Assembly: GCA_002633025.1 (NCBI GenBank)
Contig: NMRB01003384.1
Span: forward strand, 1 to 64,000
DNA from: Notospermus geniculatus
Lineage: Eukaryota; Nemertea; Pilidiophora; Heteronemertea; Lineidae
Direction: 5' to 3'
DNA length: 64,000 nt
Shown here: one piece after another, positions 31,955 through 41,870 of the stretch
Position numbering within the stretch: position 1 is the first letter of the stretch
Layout of the letters: each line of letters starts with the position of its first letter
The notes under the pieces: model-generated
What the model was told of the DNA's origin: nothing
Database searches by the model: none
What the model saw: only the letters and a program-made list of their open reading frames with translations
Position numbers and translations under genes: made by a program

Positions 31955-33159
31955 TTAAAGCTAAGCGCACATGTCCGACAAAAAGCCTTCCGAAATGTGT
32001 ACGTTTATCGGATCCGTTCACCGGATGCACGTTAACGCACGGCAACACCGCGCACATGTATGCGTTAAAATTCGCAGCACCGACGGATGTCAGTTTTTTC
32101 TTCACTGGGAAAATCGAAGGGTTATCCCAAAATTACGTCATTATAAAGTAGTTCCTTCCGAATACCGGACGGCAACAGTTATTTTTGACGGATGAATGGA
32201 ACATGTTCCATTCGTCCGATATCGCATGCGTTACTCAATTCGTTCCGGATGATAATAACGGCTATGTGCGGTGGCAAGTGTAAATCAGTGTGTCCCATAT
32301 TAATCCAGTAACGGATCCGGTAAACGTATACATTTCGGAAGGCTTTTTGTCGGACATGTGCGCTTAGCTTTAAGCTAAGCGCACATGCCCGACAAAAAGC
32401 CTTCCGAAATGTATACGTTTACCGGATCCGTTCACCGGATGCATTTTAACGCACGGCTACACCGCGCACATGTATGCGTTAAAATTCGCAGCACCGACGG
32501 ATGTCAGTTTTTCCATCACTGGGAAAATGGAAGGGTTATTTTTTATCCCAAAATTACGTCATTATAAAGGAATTCCTTCCGAATACCGGACGGCAACAGT
32601 TATTTTTGGCGGATGAATGGAACATGTTCCATGCGTCCGATATCGCATACGTTACTCAATTCGTTCTGGATGATAATAAGGCTTAGCGCACATGTCCGAC
32701 AAAACTCGATCCGTTAGGGGTGTTTTTAAAGTGGACTGACCCACCGCTGTCGACTCGTCATTCAGCCAGGACAGTCGATTTTAACAGACACCCCTAACGC
32801 ATTTTGTCGGACATGTGCGCTAAGCCTAGCGGGCATGTGCGGTGGCAAGTGTCAATCAGTGTGTCCCATTTCAATCCGATAACGGATCCGGTAAACGTAT
32901 ACATTTCGGAAGGCTTTTTGTCGGACATGTGCGCTTAGCTTTAAGGCTTAGCGCACATGTCCGACAAAACTCGATCCGTTAGGGGTGTTTTTAAAGTCGA
33001 CTGACCCAACGCTGTCGACTCGTCATTCAGCCAGGACAGTCGATTTAACAGACACCCCTAACGCATTGAGTTTTGTCGGACATGTGCGCTAAGCTTAAAG
33101 CTAAGCGCACATGTCCGACAAAAAGCCTTCCGAAATGTGTACGTTTATTGGATCCGTTC
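31955..33159. mobile_element. Array of TTAA-bounded TIR elements
   Basis: Successive units separated by single TTAA tetranucleotides at 31955, 32370, 32941 and 33095: a long type (31959-32369, 411 bp), a second long copy (32374-32940) carrying a nested short element (32680-32826), a short type (32945-33094, 150 bp), then a third long copy cut by the N gap. Both types share the terminal GCGCACATGTCCGACAAAA and its complement; TIRs of the long type extend to about 60 bp (AAGCCTTCCGAAATGT). TTAA duplication is the signature of piggyBac elements; no transposase is seen, so these would be non-autonomous. Confidence 0.8.
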
Positions 33160-33726
33160 NNNNNNNNNNNNNNNNNNNNNNNNNNNNNNNNNNNNNNNNN
33201 NNNNNNNNNNNNNNNNNNNNNNNNNNNNNNNNNNNNNNNNNNNNNNNNNNNNNNNNNNNNNNNNNNNNNNNNNNNNNNNNNNNNNNNNNNNNNNNNNNNN
33301 NNNNNNNNNNNNNNNNNNNNNNNNNNNNNNNNNNNNNNNNNNNNNNNNNNNNNNNNNNNNNNNNNNNNNNNNNNNNNNNNNNNNNNNNNNNNNNNNNNNN
33401 NNNNNNNNNNNNNNNNNNNNNNNNNNNNNNNNNNNNNNNNNNNNNNNNNNNNNNNNNNNNNNNNNNNNNNNNNNNNNNNNNNNNNNNNNNNNNNNNNNNN
33501 NNNNNNNNNNNNNNNNNNNNNNNNNNNNNNNNNNNNNNNNNNNNNNNNNNNNNNNNNNNNNNNNNNNNNNNNNNNNNNNNNNNNNNNNNNNNNNNNNNNN
33601 NNNNNNNNNNNNNNNNNNNNNNNNNNNNNNNNNNNNNNNNNNNNNNNNNNNNNNNNNNNNNNNNNNNNNNNNNNNNNNNNNNNNNNNNNNNNNNNNNNNN
33701 NNNNNNNNNNNNNNNNNNNNNNNNNN
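33160..33726. other. Assembly gap (567 N)
   Basis: Falls inside the third long unit of the TTAA array; open frames across it are artificial. Confidence 0.99.
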
Positions 33727-33789
33727 TCTATGGGCGGTTATAACCGCAAATAAAGACGTTACAAAATAAAGACGTTTGTTGTTGTCATA

Positions 33790-34100
33790 ATCTCTAGACG
33801 TTGTGGTGATCTCGAGTCGTAGCTAAGAAAGACGACAGATGGCGCTGCACTTTCTCTAGACCTTGTGGTGATCTCGAGTCGTAGCTAAGAAAGACGACAG
33901 ATGGCGCTGCACTTTCTCTGGACGTTGTGGCGATCTTGAGTCGTAGCTAAGAAAGACGACAGGTGGCGCTGCACTTTCTCTAGACCTTGTGGTGATCTCG
34001 AGTCGTAGCTAAGAAAGACGACAGATGGCGCTTCACTTTCTCTGGACGTTGTGGCGATCTTGAGTCGTAGCTAAGAAAGACGACAGATGGCGCTGTATTT
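33790..34100. repeat. 62-bp minisatellite, five units
   Basis: GAGTC of the unit occurs at 33814, 33876, 33938, 34000 and 34062, an exact 62-bp period. Units fall into two types (GTGGTGATCTCGAG and GTGGCGATCTTGAG) in the order A A B A B. Each carries GTCGTAGCTAAGAAAGACGA. Confidence 0.92.
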
Positions 34101-34929
34101 CCGTTGTTATTTTTATTGCTGTAAGCGACACATGAGAAAAGTGATGGTGGACAAGGCTAGAGGTAGGGCATGTATGTATGTTCGCTCTTGCCTGAACAAC
34201 TAAACTAAACTAACTAAACTGCATGCATGCATGCATGCCTTACAAAAAAAGACACGAAGCATGGAAGGAGACTAGTGAAAAAGTCTGTAGGCTAGCCTAG
34301 GCCTGTTTGCGTTGAATCCATACTGCTGCTGGACTGGAGTTGCATACAATAGTACACAGACTACACATGTACAATACACACTGCACACTCGTGTGAAGTA
34401 CATAGGCCTACAAGGTCCTTTTTGTTTGCCAAGATTTTCTTGTCGAATCGAAACGGCGCGATCGCCGAAAGTGTCGGCTGTCGTCACCACTCCCCACCAC
34501 TGCCAGTCGCCAGGACTCGTCTCAGCCCAGGAGGAATGCAGGTCACAGTGAGTGACACAGTCCTTGTTCATGTTGTTTCAGCTTTAAGGCCTAGCCTAGC
34601 CTAGCCTACCCATGGCCATGGGCATGGGCCTAGCTATAGCCTATGCATTGGATGACCTTGTAGGCTTGTAGGCCTAGGCCTACTTCGAGTGTGCACAGTG
34701 TCAGTGTGTAGCCTTATGTCATTGCTTAATGTTTATATGTTGGAACGAACTCCTGCCCTGTGATCCATTGAACAAGTTTTCTCAATTATTATTGCTCATT
34801 GGCATTGCTTGCTGACACCTAGAACCCCATTTAATTCTATGTTAATAGGCGTCTGCTGATAATCAACACCATTGTGGCTGGTCTTACCTCTAGCTATACC
34901 GACCGTACGTTGATGGATGATGGACATGA
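34101..34929. other. Non-coding; short TGCATGCA and GGCCTA runs
   Basis: TGCATGCATGCATGCATGC at 34220-34238 and several TAGCCTAGCCTA and TAGGCCTA runs at 34585-34682. A frame starting ATGATGGACATGATGG upstream of the next gene could hold its first codons but is out of frame with it. Confidence 0.45.
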
Positions 34930-36480
34930 TGGATACGGGTCCTACCCAGCAGCAGCAGGCTTTCTCTGTACTTGGAGACCGAATTCATCGGTGAACTACA
35001 GTTTGTCATTGAACATAATTGTGCACCTGAGGACTCTACACTTTTCCGAATGGACAGCATCTTACGTGATAGCATAGATTTGTGTGTTGGAAATATTGCA
35101 ACTGAAGAGATAACATCACTTCTAGCAGCAGCCCATAGAGGAATCCAGCAGCTTGTTCAAGAAGAGCAAAACACAATCACAGCAGCAGAGGGAGACAACA
35201 GAGTTCCTCCCTTACAATGCACAGACCAAGAACAAAGCCGACGCGGCCGTGGAAGGCCCCGGTTTGATCTTCCTAAAGAGCAGATTCGATATTTGTTAGG
35301 TATGCACGGTAGGGCCTCACAGTAGCCATGCATGCCATGGCGTATGTCACAGGTGGCTGCAGGATGTGCTCAGGCCTTGGCCTATAAAGTGATGTGATTA
35401 CAGGGCCTAGGATTATGCCCTAGGCCTAGTACAGTACCGGTACTGTACAAATGGAGTGGGGTGTCCAAAACAATGCTCATTACTGTATTGACTGACTATA
35501 CCACAGACACTTGCACGACTGGTCACGTTCTCCAGCCCAGTGTTTTCACGCAAGGTCATAGGTAATTCCCACCACTTGACAAGTGTAGTGTTTAATAATG
35601 TATTGAAAATTATAAAGCCTCTGAGGTGTTCTTCCCCAAGCATGTCAAGGCTATTGTTATCCTGAGAACCATAGCCTTGACTTGAGGAACTCCTTTACAT
35701 GTACGTTGAGGAGCATTCTGAGTGTTCTTTAATAATTACCATTTGTTCCCTTTTTCATTTCAGATGAGGGTTTCAAAATCAATGACATTGCACAGATGCT
35801 TCACACATCAAAACGTACTATTGAGTACAGGTTGAAGGAATACGGTCTCTCTGTGCACTCACAATACACTGAGATCGATGATGAACTTTAAGGGCCGTAT
35901 GCACAGAGCTTCCTCAAGTGTAAGGTCGACCTTAATCTTTTGTATTCTGCCCTGCAAACAATAGCTAAAGGTCGACCTCACACTCAAGGAAGCTCTGTGC
36001 ATACGGCCCCTAGACTCCATGGTTTATTCTGTGCTATCAATCTTTCCAAATGCAGGTAACTATTTGGGCATAAATCCCATGTTCGGCACAGCAGAACTTT
36101 GACCAGTCACAGTAATTGATATCCTTTTTCGTTTTAATTCACTAAACATGATCAGAAGACAATAAGAAAAAAGAGTAAAATAGTTAATACCATTTTTATT
36201 ACAAGTGGCCTTAATATTTGTTTCCATTGCCATGTTGTTACACCAGCATATAAACTGATATTAGTAGTCTTTTTGCTATAGTACCGGTCTGTGTTTATAA
36301 CATTGCTCATCTCCTGAATTTTAATTTCAGGATATCGAAGTATTGAAGGTGATCTTCGATGCAAGGGTATTCGAGTACAACAGTATCGATTGCGTGCTTC
36401 TATGTGGCGGGTGGATCCCAACGGCAGTACAGTGAAACGAATCCGTAACATCAGGAGGAGAAAATANTCACCAGGCAGGA
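34930..36480 (+). pseudogene. Integrase-core-type protein gene, N-terminal exons, truncated
   Basis: Exon 1 (about 34930-35299, ends phase 1 before GTATGC) encodes an acidic helical region (ELQFVIEHN, DSIDLCVGNIATEEITSLLA) and a basic RRGRGRPRFDLPKEQIRYLL. Exon 2 (35764-36055, after TTTCAG) encodes a helix-turn-helix (INDIAQMLHTSKRTIEYRLK) and resumes after an inserted MITE (35891-36010) with an IFPNAG motif, ending phase 1 before GTAACT. Exon 3 (from 36331, after TTTCAG) encodes GYRSIEGDLRCKGIRVQ and WRVDPNG. This order matches, from family knowledge, the integrase-core proteins common in fish, amphioxus and cnidarians, in which the DDE core follows next. The core is missing: after about 36480 another element begins, and an N is at 36467. 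The two halves of exon 2 are two bases out of frame once the MITE and one TA are removed, so the copy looks dead. Confidence 0.62.
35891..36010. mobile_element. MITE inside an exon, GGGCCGTATGCACAGAGC ends
   Basis: A 120-bp hairpin element (AGGGCCGTATGCACAGAGCT and complement, inner AGGTCGACCTTA / AAGGTCGACCT), flanked by TA at 35889-35890 and 36011-36012. It interrupts exon 2 of the integrase-like gene and introduces an immediate stop. Confidence 0.85.
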
Positions 36481-36482
36481 AT

Positions 36483-36596
36483 TTCAAACTGGGTATCCTT
36501 TAGGTTCCTAAAGGGTACCCAGTACGCACCTGGGTGCCATTTAGGGATACCCAGGTTGGACCTGGGTACCCTTTAGGGGTACCCAGGACGACATTC
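36483..36596. mobile_element. Solo end of the ACCCAGG TIR family
   Basis: Three palindromic modules with TACCCAGG and CCTGGGTA and the terminal GGTACCCAGGACGACATTC, as at the right end of 9441-10116. No partner arm is nearby. It replaces the downstream part of the integrase-like gene. Confidence 0.6.
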
Positions 36597-36833
36597 ACCC
36601 TTTTGGCGCAAATGACTTTTCCAAAACTCCGCCATGGTCCTCCCGTCAGCATGACGTGACGGCGTCACAACACTGTGTGCCATGTGACTTCCATTCCACG
36701 ACGTCATCCATGCCGTTCTGTCAGAAGCACACGCCGGGCCACAAATAGGCCTGACACAAAAATATAACATTTAATTTTTAATAAATCATGTAAAAGGTCG
36801 ATATTTTCTGGGGGACAGTGGAAAATTTGCTGA
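36597..36833. other. Non-coding, nothing recognised
   Basis: CGTGACGGCGTCAC and ACGACGTCATC CRE-like sites are present. No exon seen. Confidence 0.35.
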
Positions 36834-37070
36834 GTGGTACACTATTTATCCATAGAAGGAACACAAACCAAGAGTGATGATGTGAGCGTTTTGGGCTTAC
36901 TCTGGAAAGCGAAGGCGGACACTCTGACGTTTCAAAAGAAATTGGCGGTCATTTTACGGGATCCGGTGAAAGTGACCAAGAGGACTGTATTGTCCTGTGC
37001 TGCGAGTTTGTTTGATCCACTCGGGATAGTTTCTCCTGTTTCTCTTCGGGCGAGACGTGGTCGGAGATAA
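36834..37070 (+). pseudogene. BEL/Pao RT thumb / connection segment
   Basis: Encodes SVLGLLWKAKADTLTF, then KRTVLSCAASLFDPLGIVSP, the region that follows the RT palm in BEL/Pao (peptidase A17 family context) and corresponds to the F-DPLG-SP motif of the clade. The frame breaks near 37055; the next frame takes over. The RT catalytic YxDD is not present. Confidence 0.82.
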
Positions 37071-37777
37071 TCAAGGATCTGATTGAGATTTCTGAGTTGG
37101 AATTCCCTCGATCATATGACATGGACAGAAGTCGGCCTGTCCAATTGCACGCATTTTGTGACGCCAGCTTCGAAGCCCTTGGGGCGGTGATATTCATCAG
37201 ACAAGGTGAAAAAGTGTGTCTTGTCGGGTCCAAGGGAAAGATCGTCGGAACGAAAGCTAGACAAAGTGCTACAATCCCCCAATTGGAACTTTCCGCCATG
37301 GTCTTATATGCAAAATACGTGAATCATGTAGCAAAGGTGTTGGAGACAGATTACGTCGGCTGCAGTCAGTATTGCTGGACTGACTCGGAGATAGCTCTCC
37401 ACTGGATCAACTCGAGCAAGGATTTGAAACGCCCAACTTCGGGAAAGGTCAAGACGATCTTGGAAAATACAGACGTTAAGGTTTGGCGTCACGTGACTAG
37501 CGAAACGAATCCCGCCGATCTTCTGTCGCGAGGGTGTGATGCGCACACTCTGAAGGCCACGCAAATGTGGTTCACTGGTCCGCAGTGGCTGATCGAAAAA
37601 GACAACTGGGATCCATGGAAATCGGAAACAAGCGTTTCAAGTGTGGAAACGATGACGGCAGTTGCTATAGAGTATGCAGTCACTGATGTTTCACCATCGG
37701 AAACAATGGATATCGGCCGATTGATCGATATAAATCGTTATAGTGATCTCGAGAAGTTGTTACGCGTTACGACGTAC
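37050..37777 (+). pseudogene. BEL/Pao RNase H domain
   Basis: In the frame read from 37097, RNase H acidic residues are visible: D22 (AFCDASFEALGA), E64 (PQLELSA), D96 (CWTDSEIAL) and D141 (ETNPADLLSRG). The domain would cleave the RNA of the RNA-DNA hybrid. The frame continues to 37777, where the TIR element interrupts it; the last residues and stop at 37790-37792 are encoded by the inserted element. Catalytic residues are all kept. Confidence 0.88.
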
Positions 37778-39532
37778 ACCCTTAGTCAATAATAAATGCC
37801 CAGCTAATTTTCCGCAATATCTCCATGAATATTTTTCATAGCCACTTTTTCTTTTCATACGCATAATCTAGGGCCACTGGGACACTTTTTAAGACCATAA
37901 AACTTGAAATCATTACACAACTGTGTTTTTGGCAAAAGTTTGAAATTTGGCAAAAATATCATGTTTTTTTAATAATCACTTGTTCGGATTGAAACTGGCA
38001 CTGTTTTGAAGCCAATCTGTTTCTTGACACATGAAAATTTTGGGAATGCTAAAATTCCCAGTTAAAGCAAAGTTACAGATGATTTTGTAAAATGGTTTTC
38101 CCAGTTCTTGCCATTCGTTCCAGGCACTCAAGGCACAGGGTTTTAGTATTACCCAGTCGTGAATATTTATTAGCCTCTCAACCACAAAAGGAGCGACTGA
38201 CATGGAGTAAGAGGCCCCTTGTGAAATTATGAATCGTGTCTCTCACAATAGGCCAACTTGGTGACTGACACACCGGTGTAAGTTGCACTGGGTAATCGTG
38301 GTCAACTCCCATTGATGCAGGCCTTGTCGCAGTCATAAACACCTGCGTAACCTGTTATTGGGATCAACATAAATGTTTGAATAGGCCCCGGTTTGAATAG
38401 ACCTTCAATAGACTTACTGAATTTGGGCACGTGATCGGGGTATTGATAAAATGTGGCTTGGAGTCAACTGAAATTGCGGGGATTTTATTCCACAGAAAAA
38501 TCATCATAAATCGTCACAAAGTTGCTCAATTTTGAATTTAAAATTGTATTGTCCAGAAACAGACTGGCTTCATAACAGTGCCAGTTTCAACCCGAACAAG
38601 TGAGTACAGTAGAACTCGCGTAACTCGACGTCGTATAACCCGTCACTGTGCACAAGTCGGCATCTGCCAGAAAGTCCCGATTAACTACAACGTTAATTCC
38701 ATTTAAAAATATGCACACAAGTCGTCATTCGTAAGTCGTCATTTAATACAAGTCGTCACTAATCTGACAGTCCCGTGTAATAGAAAAGTCATGTAAACGT
38801 ACACCTGTAACTCGTCACCGCCGGAAAATGATTTGACGGATGTTGCATCAGCGATTTAATGAATCTCGCTCAGCTGCACCTCACAGCTGAGCGCCACACA
38901 GGTTTCCTTGAACCCTCCCGACTTGAGTCCGGTCCAGTTTTGATGCACTTCTTATTGTGTTAGGGAAACAATTCCTTCCTCACACTGAACTATCAAAGTT
39001 TCCCCAACTGATGGCCTGATGTGAAATACATGGTAGCTATCCCTTGACAGACGACGTTATCTCGACAGTACTCATTGCTGCACGCTTGTTTCTGCAGCCC
39101 ACACAGATCAAAGATGATGTATAGACGTACGTGCACATGTACAATGCAGGGAAACCAGGAATTCCCAGCACAGACATCAAGTCGTCACTGATCATGCTGA
39201 TGAGTCAGACTGCAAGTCGTCATTTTGACGAGTTACATGCAAGTCGTCAGCATGACGAGTTATCTTTACTCGTCCTTCTTGTAAGTCGTCAAAAAATTCC
39301 CAGTCCCGAAGGTGCCGAGTTACGCGAGTTCTACTGTATTAAAAAAACATGATATTTTGGCCAAATTTCAAACTTTTGCCAAAACACAGTTGTGTAATGA
39401 TTTCATGTTTTATGGTCTTAAAATGTGTCCGAGTGGCCTTAGATTATGCGTATGAAAAGAAAACGTGGCTATGAAAAATATTTATTGAGATATGCCGGAA
39501 AATTAGCTGGGCATTTATTATTGACTAAGGGT
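37778..39532. mobile_element. 1.75-kb TIR element with GTAC duplication inside BEL pol
   Basis: Flanked by GTAC at 37774-37777 and 39533-39536. Ends ACCCTTAGTCAATAATAAAT and complement. TIRs are about 250 bp: left 37778-38035, right 38550-38604 continued at 39339-39532, because the pogo-like MITE 38607-39336 has split the right arm. No transposase. A 4-bp palindromic duplication does not assign a superfamily by itself. Confidence 0.87.
38607..39336. mobile_element. Pogo-like non-autonomous element nested in the TIR
   Basis: 730 bp, flanked by TA (38605-38606 and 39337-39338). Ends CAGTAGAACTCGCGTAACTC and complement, similar to the MITE at 51623-51810 and to the CAGT-A-GAACCTCG style of pogo/Tigger ends. 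Both sides are filled with AAGTCGTCA repeats in both orientations. The intact left TIR of the host element shows the empty site. Confidence 0.82.
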
Positions 39533-40005
39533 GTACGTTCTTCGATTCGTGGGACTGTCAAAAGTCAGGCATTGTGAACCCACCGCGGAGGAGCTTAATA
39601 AAGCTGAACGGTTGTGGATTAAATCCATTCAGAGATCGCACTTCGGCGAGGTGGTGGATCATCTAGAACGAAAACGTGACGGAAAACCGTTGGGCAAATG
39701 CCCTGCTATTGTGCGTCAACTGAATATGATCTTAGATCAGGACGGATTGATTCGTGGTGTTGGAAGATTGAGCAATGTTAGTGATGTGAAAAACCCTTTG
39801 CTCTTGCCAAGAAAGTCATGGTTCACTAAGTTAGTCATTCAACGCGCGCATGATCATGTGTTTCATTCAGGAATTGGCGTGACAGTTGTGGCAGTGCGGC
39901 GGAACTATTGGGTTCCTGCATGCAGGGCAGAGGTCAGAGCTGTGTTGCATTCTTGTGTTATTTGCAAGTGGTTAACAGGTTCATCTTATCTTTTGCCACT
40001 CAGCC
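39533..40005 (+). pseudogene. BEL/Pao integrase zinc-binding domain
   Basis: The frame continues from the RNase H part after the insertion: YVLRFVGLSK, then an acidic-basic linker, then the HHCC finger: H in RAHDHVFHSGIG (two histidines), followed by YWVPACRAEVRAVLHSCVIC with the C-x2-C pair. The zinc domain helps integrase multimerise. The frame is interrupted at 40006 by the 266-bp element. Confidence 0.87.
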
Positions 40006-40271
40006 CATCCTGAGAATCCCAGGGCGTCGCGCTCGCTCACTCGCACTATGCCCTGAGGACATCCACCCGATTTCGTGGGGTAACTGGCGAAAGAAAAGTG
40101 TTTGGTATGTTACATCAAGTGGCGTTCCCCCACTGCAGTGCATGGATTATTCGTGAATTACCAATTGGCGAGTACACACGAGGGAACAGTCGTCTTCCCC
40201 ACCGAAACGGGATGGATTTCCTCAGGGCATTAGGGAGGGTACGACCGTAAATGACCTGAGATCTCAGGATG
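40006..40271. mobile_element. 266-bp element with 9-bp duplication inside BEL pol
   Basis: Flanked by CACTCAGCC (39997-40005 and 40272-40280). Terminal repeats CATCCTGAGA / TCTCAGGATG and a longer internal inverted repeat (TGCCCTGAGGACATCC against GGATTTCCTCAGGGCA; CCCGATTTCGTGGGG against CCCCACCGAAACGGG). A 9-bp duplication suggests Mutator-like (MULE) or Merlin-type elements. Confidence 0.85.
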
Positions 40272-40850
40272 CACTCAGCCCTGACCTGCCCGAGTTCCGT
40301 GTTGACGCAACCAAGCCCTTTAAGAACATAGGCATGGATTTTACAGGTCATTTGTTAGTCCGTGGTCAAGATGGAAAACCTAGGAAAGCCTATGTGTGCT
40401 TGTTTACATGCCTGGGTACGAGAGGTGTAAATCTTGAGTTACTAGGTGATCTCAGTGCTGATTCATTCCTACAAGCGTTCAGAAGGCATTGCAGTACGTA
40501 TTCCGTATCACACATGTGTCTCTCAGACAATGCGTCTACATTCAAGAGCGGCAGTGCCGAAGTTCAACAGTTGCTGGAAATAGTAGCTGGCGAGGTCGTA
40601 CAACGTCACCTTGCGAGTAAGCGCATTAGATTTCGGTTCATTCCGGTGAAAAGTCCCTGGCGGGGCGGCGCCTGGGAACGCTTGATAGGAATGATGAAAG
40701 TAGTGATCCGTAAAGTTCTTCGTCGAGCTTTCATTTCATTTGAAGAAATGCGTACTCTCATCAAAGAAGTTCAGTCTGTGTTGAACAACAGGCCACTGAC
40801 GTACGCGTCAGGAGATGTAAATGATCTGTCCTTTGACACCCTTCATGCTT
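40272..40850 (+). pseudogene. BEL/Pao integrase catalytic core
   Basis: Retroviral-type integrase fold with the DDE triad visible. Counting from the methionine at 40334: D2 (MDFTG), D65 (LSDNAST) and E115 (GGAWERL). Spacing D-62-D-49-E is in the range for BEL integrases. A one-base loss near 40830 (after GATCTGTCC) shifts the frame; the end of the core and what follows is read from 40821-41375. Confidence 0.88.
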
Positions 40851-41375
40851 CTGTACGGGTTTGAAACCAATGCATTGCCTCATCATGAGATTGAGCAAGA
40901 TCCGATGGAATTAGCAGCTTGTGAAAACATGCTTAGACGCGCTGAGTTGAAGCGAGCACAGTTGTATAATCACTTCGTAGCAAGGTTCAAGGATGAATAT
41001 CTAAACAGTTTGCGTGAGAGGCATGTCTACCAAATGCGAAAGCACCATGCTGATTGTGACATCGTGAAACTTGGGGACGTCGTCATTGTGCACGATGACG
41101 ATGTTCCCAGAGTTCAGTGGAAATTGGCTGTTGTCTCTGGGCTGATTCGAGGCCCCGACAATAGAGTGCGTGCAGCAACCATCAGAACTGCCAATGGTAA
41201 AATAAGTAACAGGGCCATTTCTAAATTGTACCCACTTGAGGTTAATGCAGGTTCTGATGAGGCACAAATTGCGACAAATCACAATGGTTGCGATGTGAAT
41301 CCGCCTCTCTTACGTAGAAGCAAGCGATCTTCTGTTGCAGCGACTCGTCGAAAGATTGCTGAGCAACTTGCTTAA
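40821..41375 (+). pseudogene. BEL/Pao integrase C-terminal region (DUF5641-like)
   Basis: Begins with MLLYGFETNALP, the end of the core, followed by a helical linker and a small beta domain with GDVVIVHDDDVPRVQWKLAV and GPDNRVRAATIRT, then SKLYPLEV, which are the hallmarks of the DUF5641 domain at the end of BEL pol. Stop at 41373-41375. Intact apart from the upstream shift. Confidence 0.87.
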
Positions 41376-41404
41376 TTCAAATGTAACCTCAACTTGCTTA
41401 ATTT

Positions 41405-41670
41405 GAGGGCGGAGGATGTGGTAACTAGGAGTAGGGACTGATTGAATAACTCATTGAATTTGGGGATGTCACATTCCCATTGTATTCCATAGGAATGTAA
41501 GATGTAGGATTTGAGACATGTCACATTCCATAGGCTATTGTGTTATTGTGTTCACTGGTTTATTCACATGTTGTGCAGAGCTCTGAGTGTTATTCCTGTT
41601 CCTGAATAAAGTCACTTTGTTGGTAGTCGTCGAGGTGTTGGCTTCTGTGTGTGTTCTCCTCCGGCCTGGT
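41405..41670 (+). other. BEL 3' polypurine tract and LTR candidate
   Basis: GAGGGCGGAGGA (41405-41416) directly precedes TGTGGTAACTAGG, the style of a BEL LTR start. AATAAA at 41605-41610 is the likely polyadenylation signal. The 3' border is unclear since no 5' LTR is available. Confidence 0.6.
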
Positions 41671-41689
41671 CCGAGTTTTCCAAAGACCC

Positions 41690-41870
41690 CAAGAGTCAAT
41701 AGGGTTCTGTGTAATATGCATATCTACAATTCCTGAAAGTTTACCGCGATACATGGCGTTTTTCGTTAGTTATCGTCCGAGAACGGCAGATTGGATGGAG
41801 AGATCCAGAGAGAGAGAGAAATTCAGTAAAAACAAGGAAGACCACCCCATTGAGATGCGGCGGTCTTAAC
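41690..41870 (+). repeat. Interspersed repeat with GA tract, second copy
   Basis: Second copy of 15005-15225: TGTAATATGCATATC, GCGATACATGGCGT, GAGAGATCCAGAGAGAGAG and a decayed GACCACCCC...GCGGCGGTC hairpin. Confidence 0.65.

Larger units (their letters stand above)
36834..41670 (+). mobile_element. BEL/Pao LTR retrotransposon, 5'-truncated, with two insertions
   Basis: The order RT connection, RNase H, integrase zinc domain, integrase core and basic C-terminal domain, followed by a polypurine tract and an LTR-like region, is that of BEL/Pao pol. gag, protease and the RT palm are missing. The pol is split by a 1755-bp TIR element (37778-39532) and a 266-bp element (40006-40271), each with a target duplication, and has frameshifts near 37055 and 40830. 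Removing each insertion with one duplication leaves the reading frame continuous at that point, so both entered an intact frame. Confidence 0.88.

Noticed and set aside
31138-33159. A CRISPR-like repeat-spacer array
   Set aside because: Units are hundreds of bases, inverted and TTAA-bounded, with no cas genes and a eukaryotic setting.
33073-33769. Open frames of 210-226 codons across the second gap
   Set aside because: Also N artefacts; the flanks are the TTAA-array elements.
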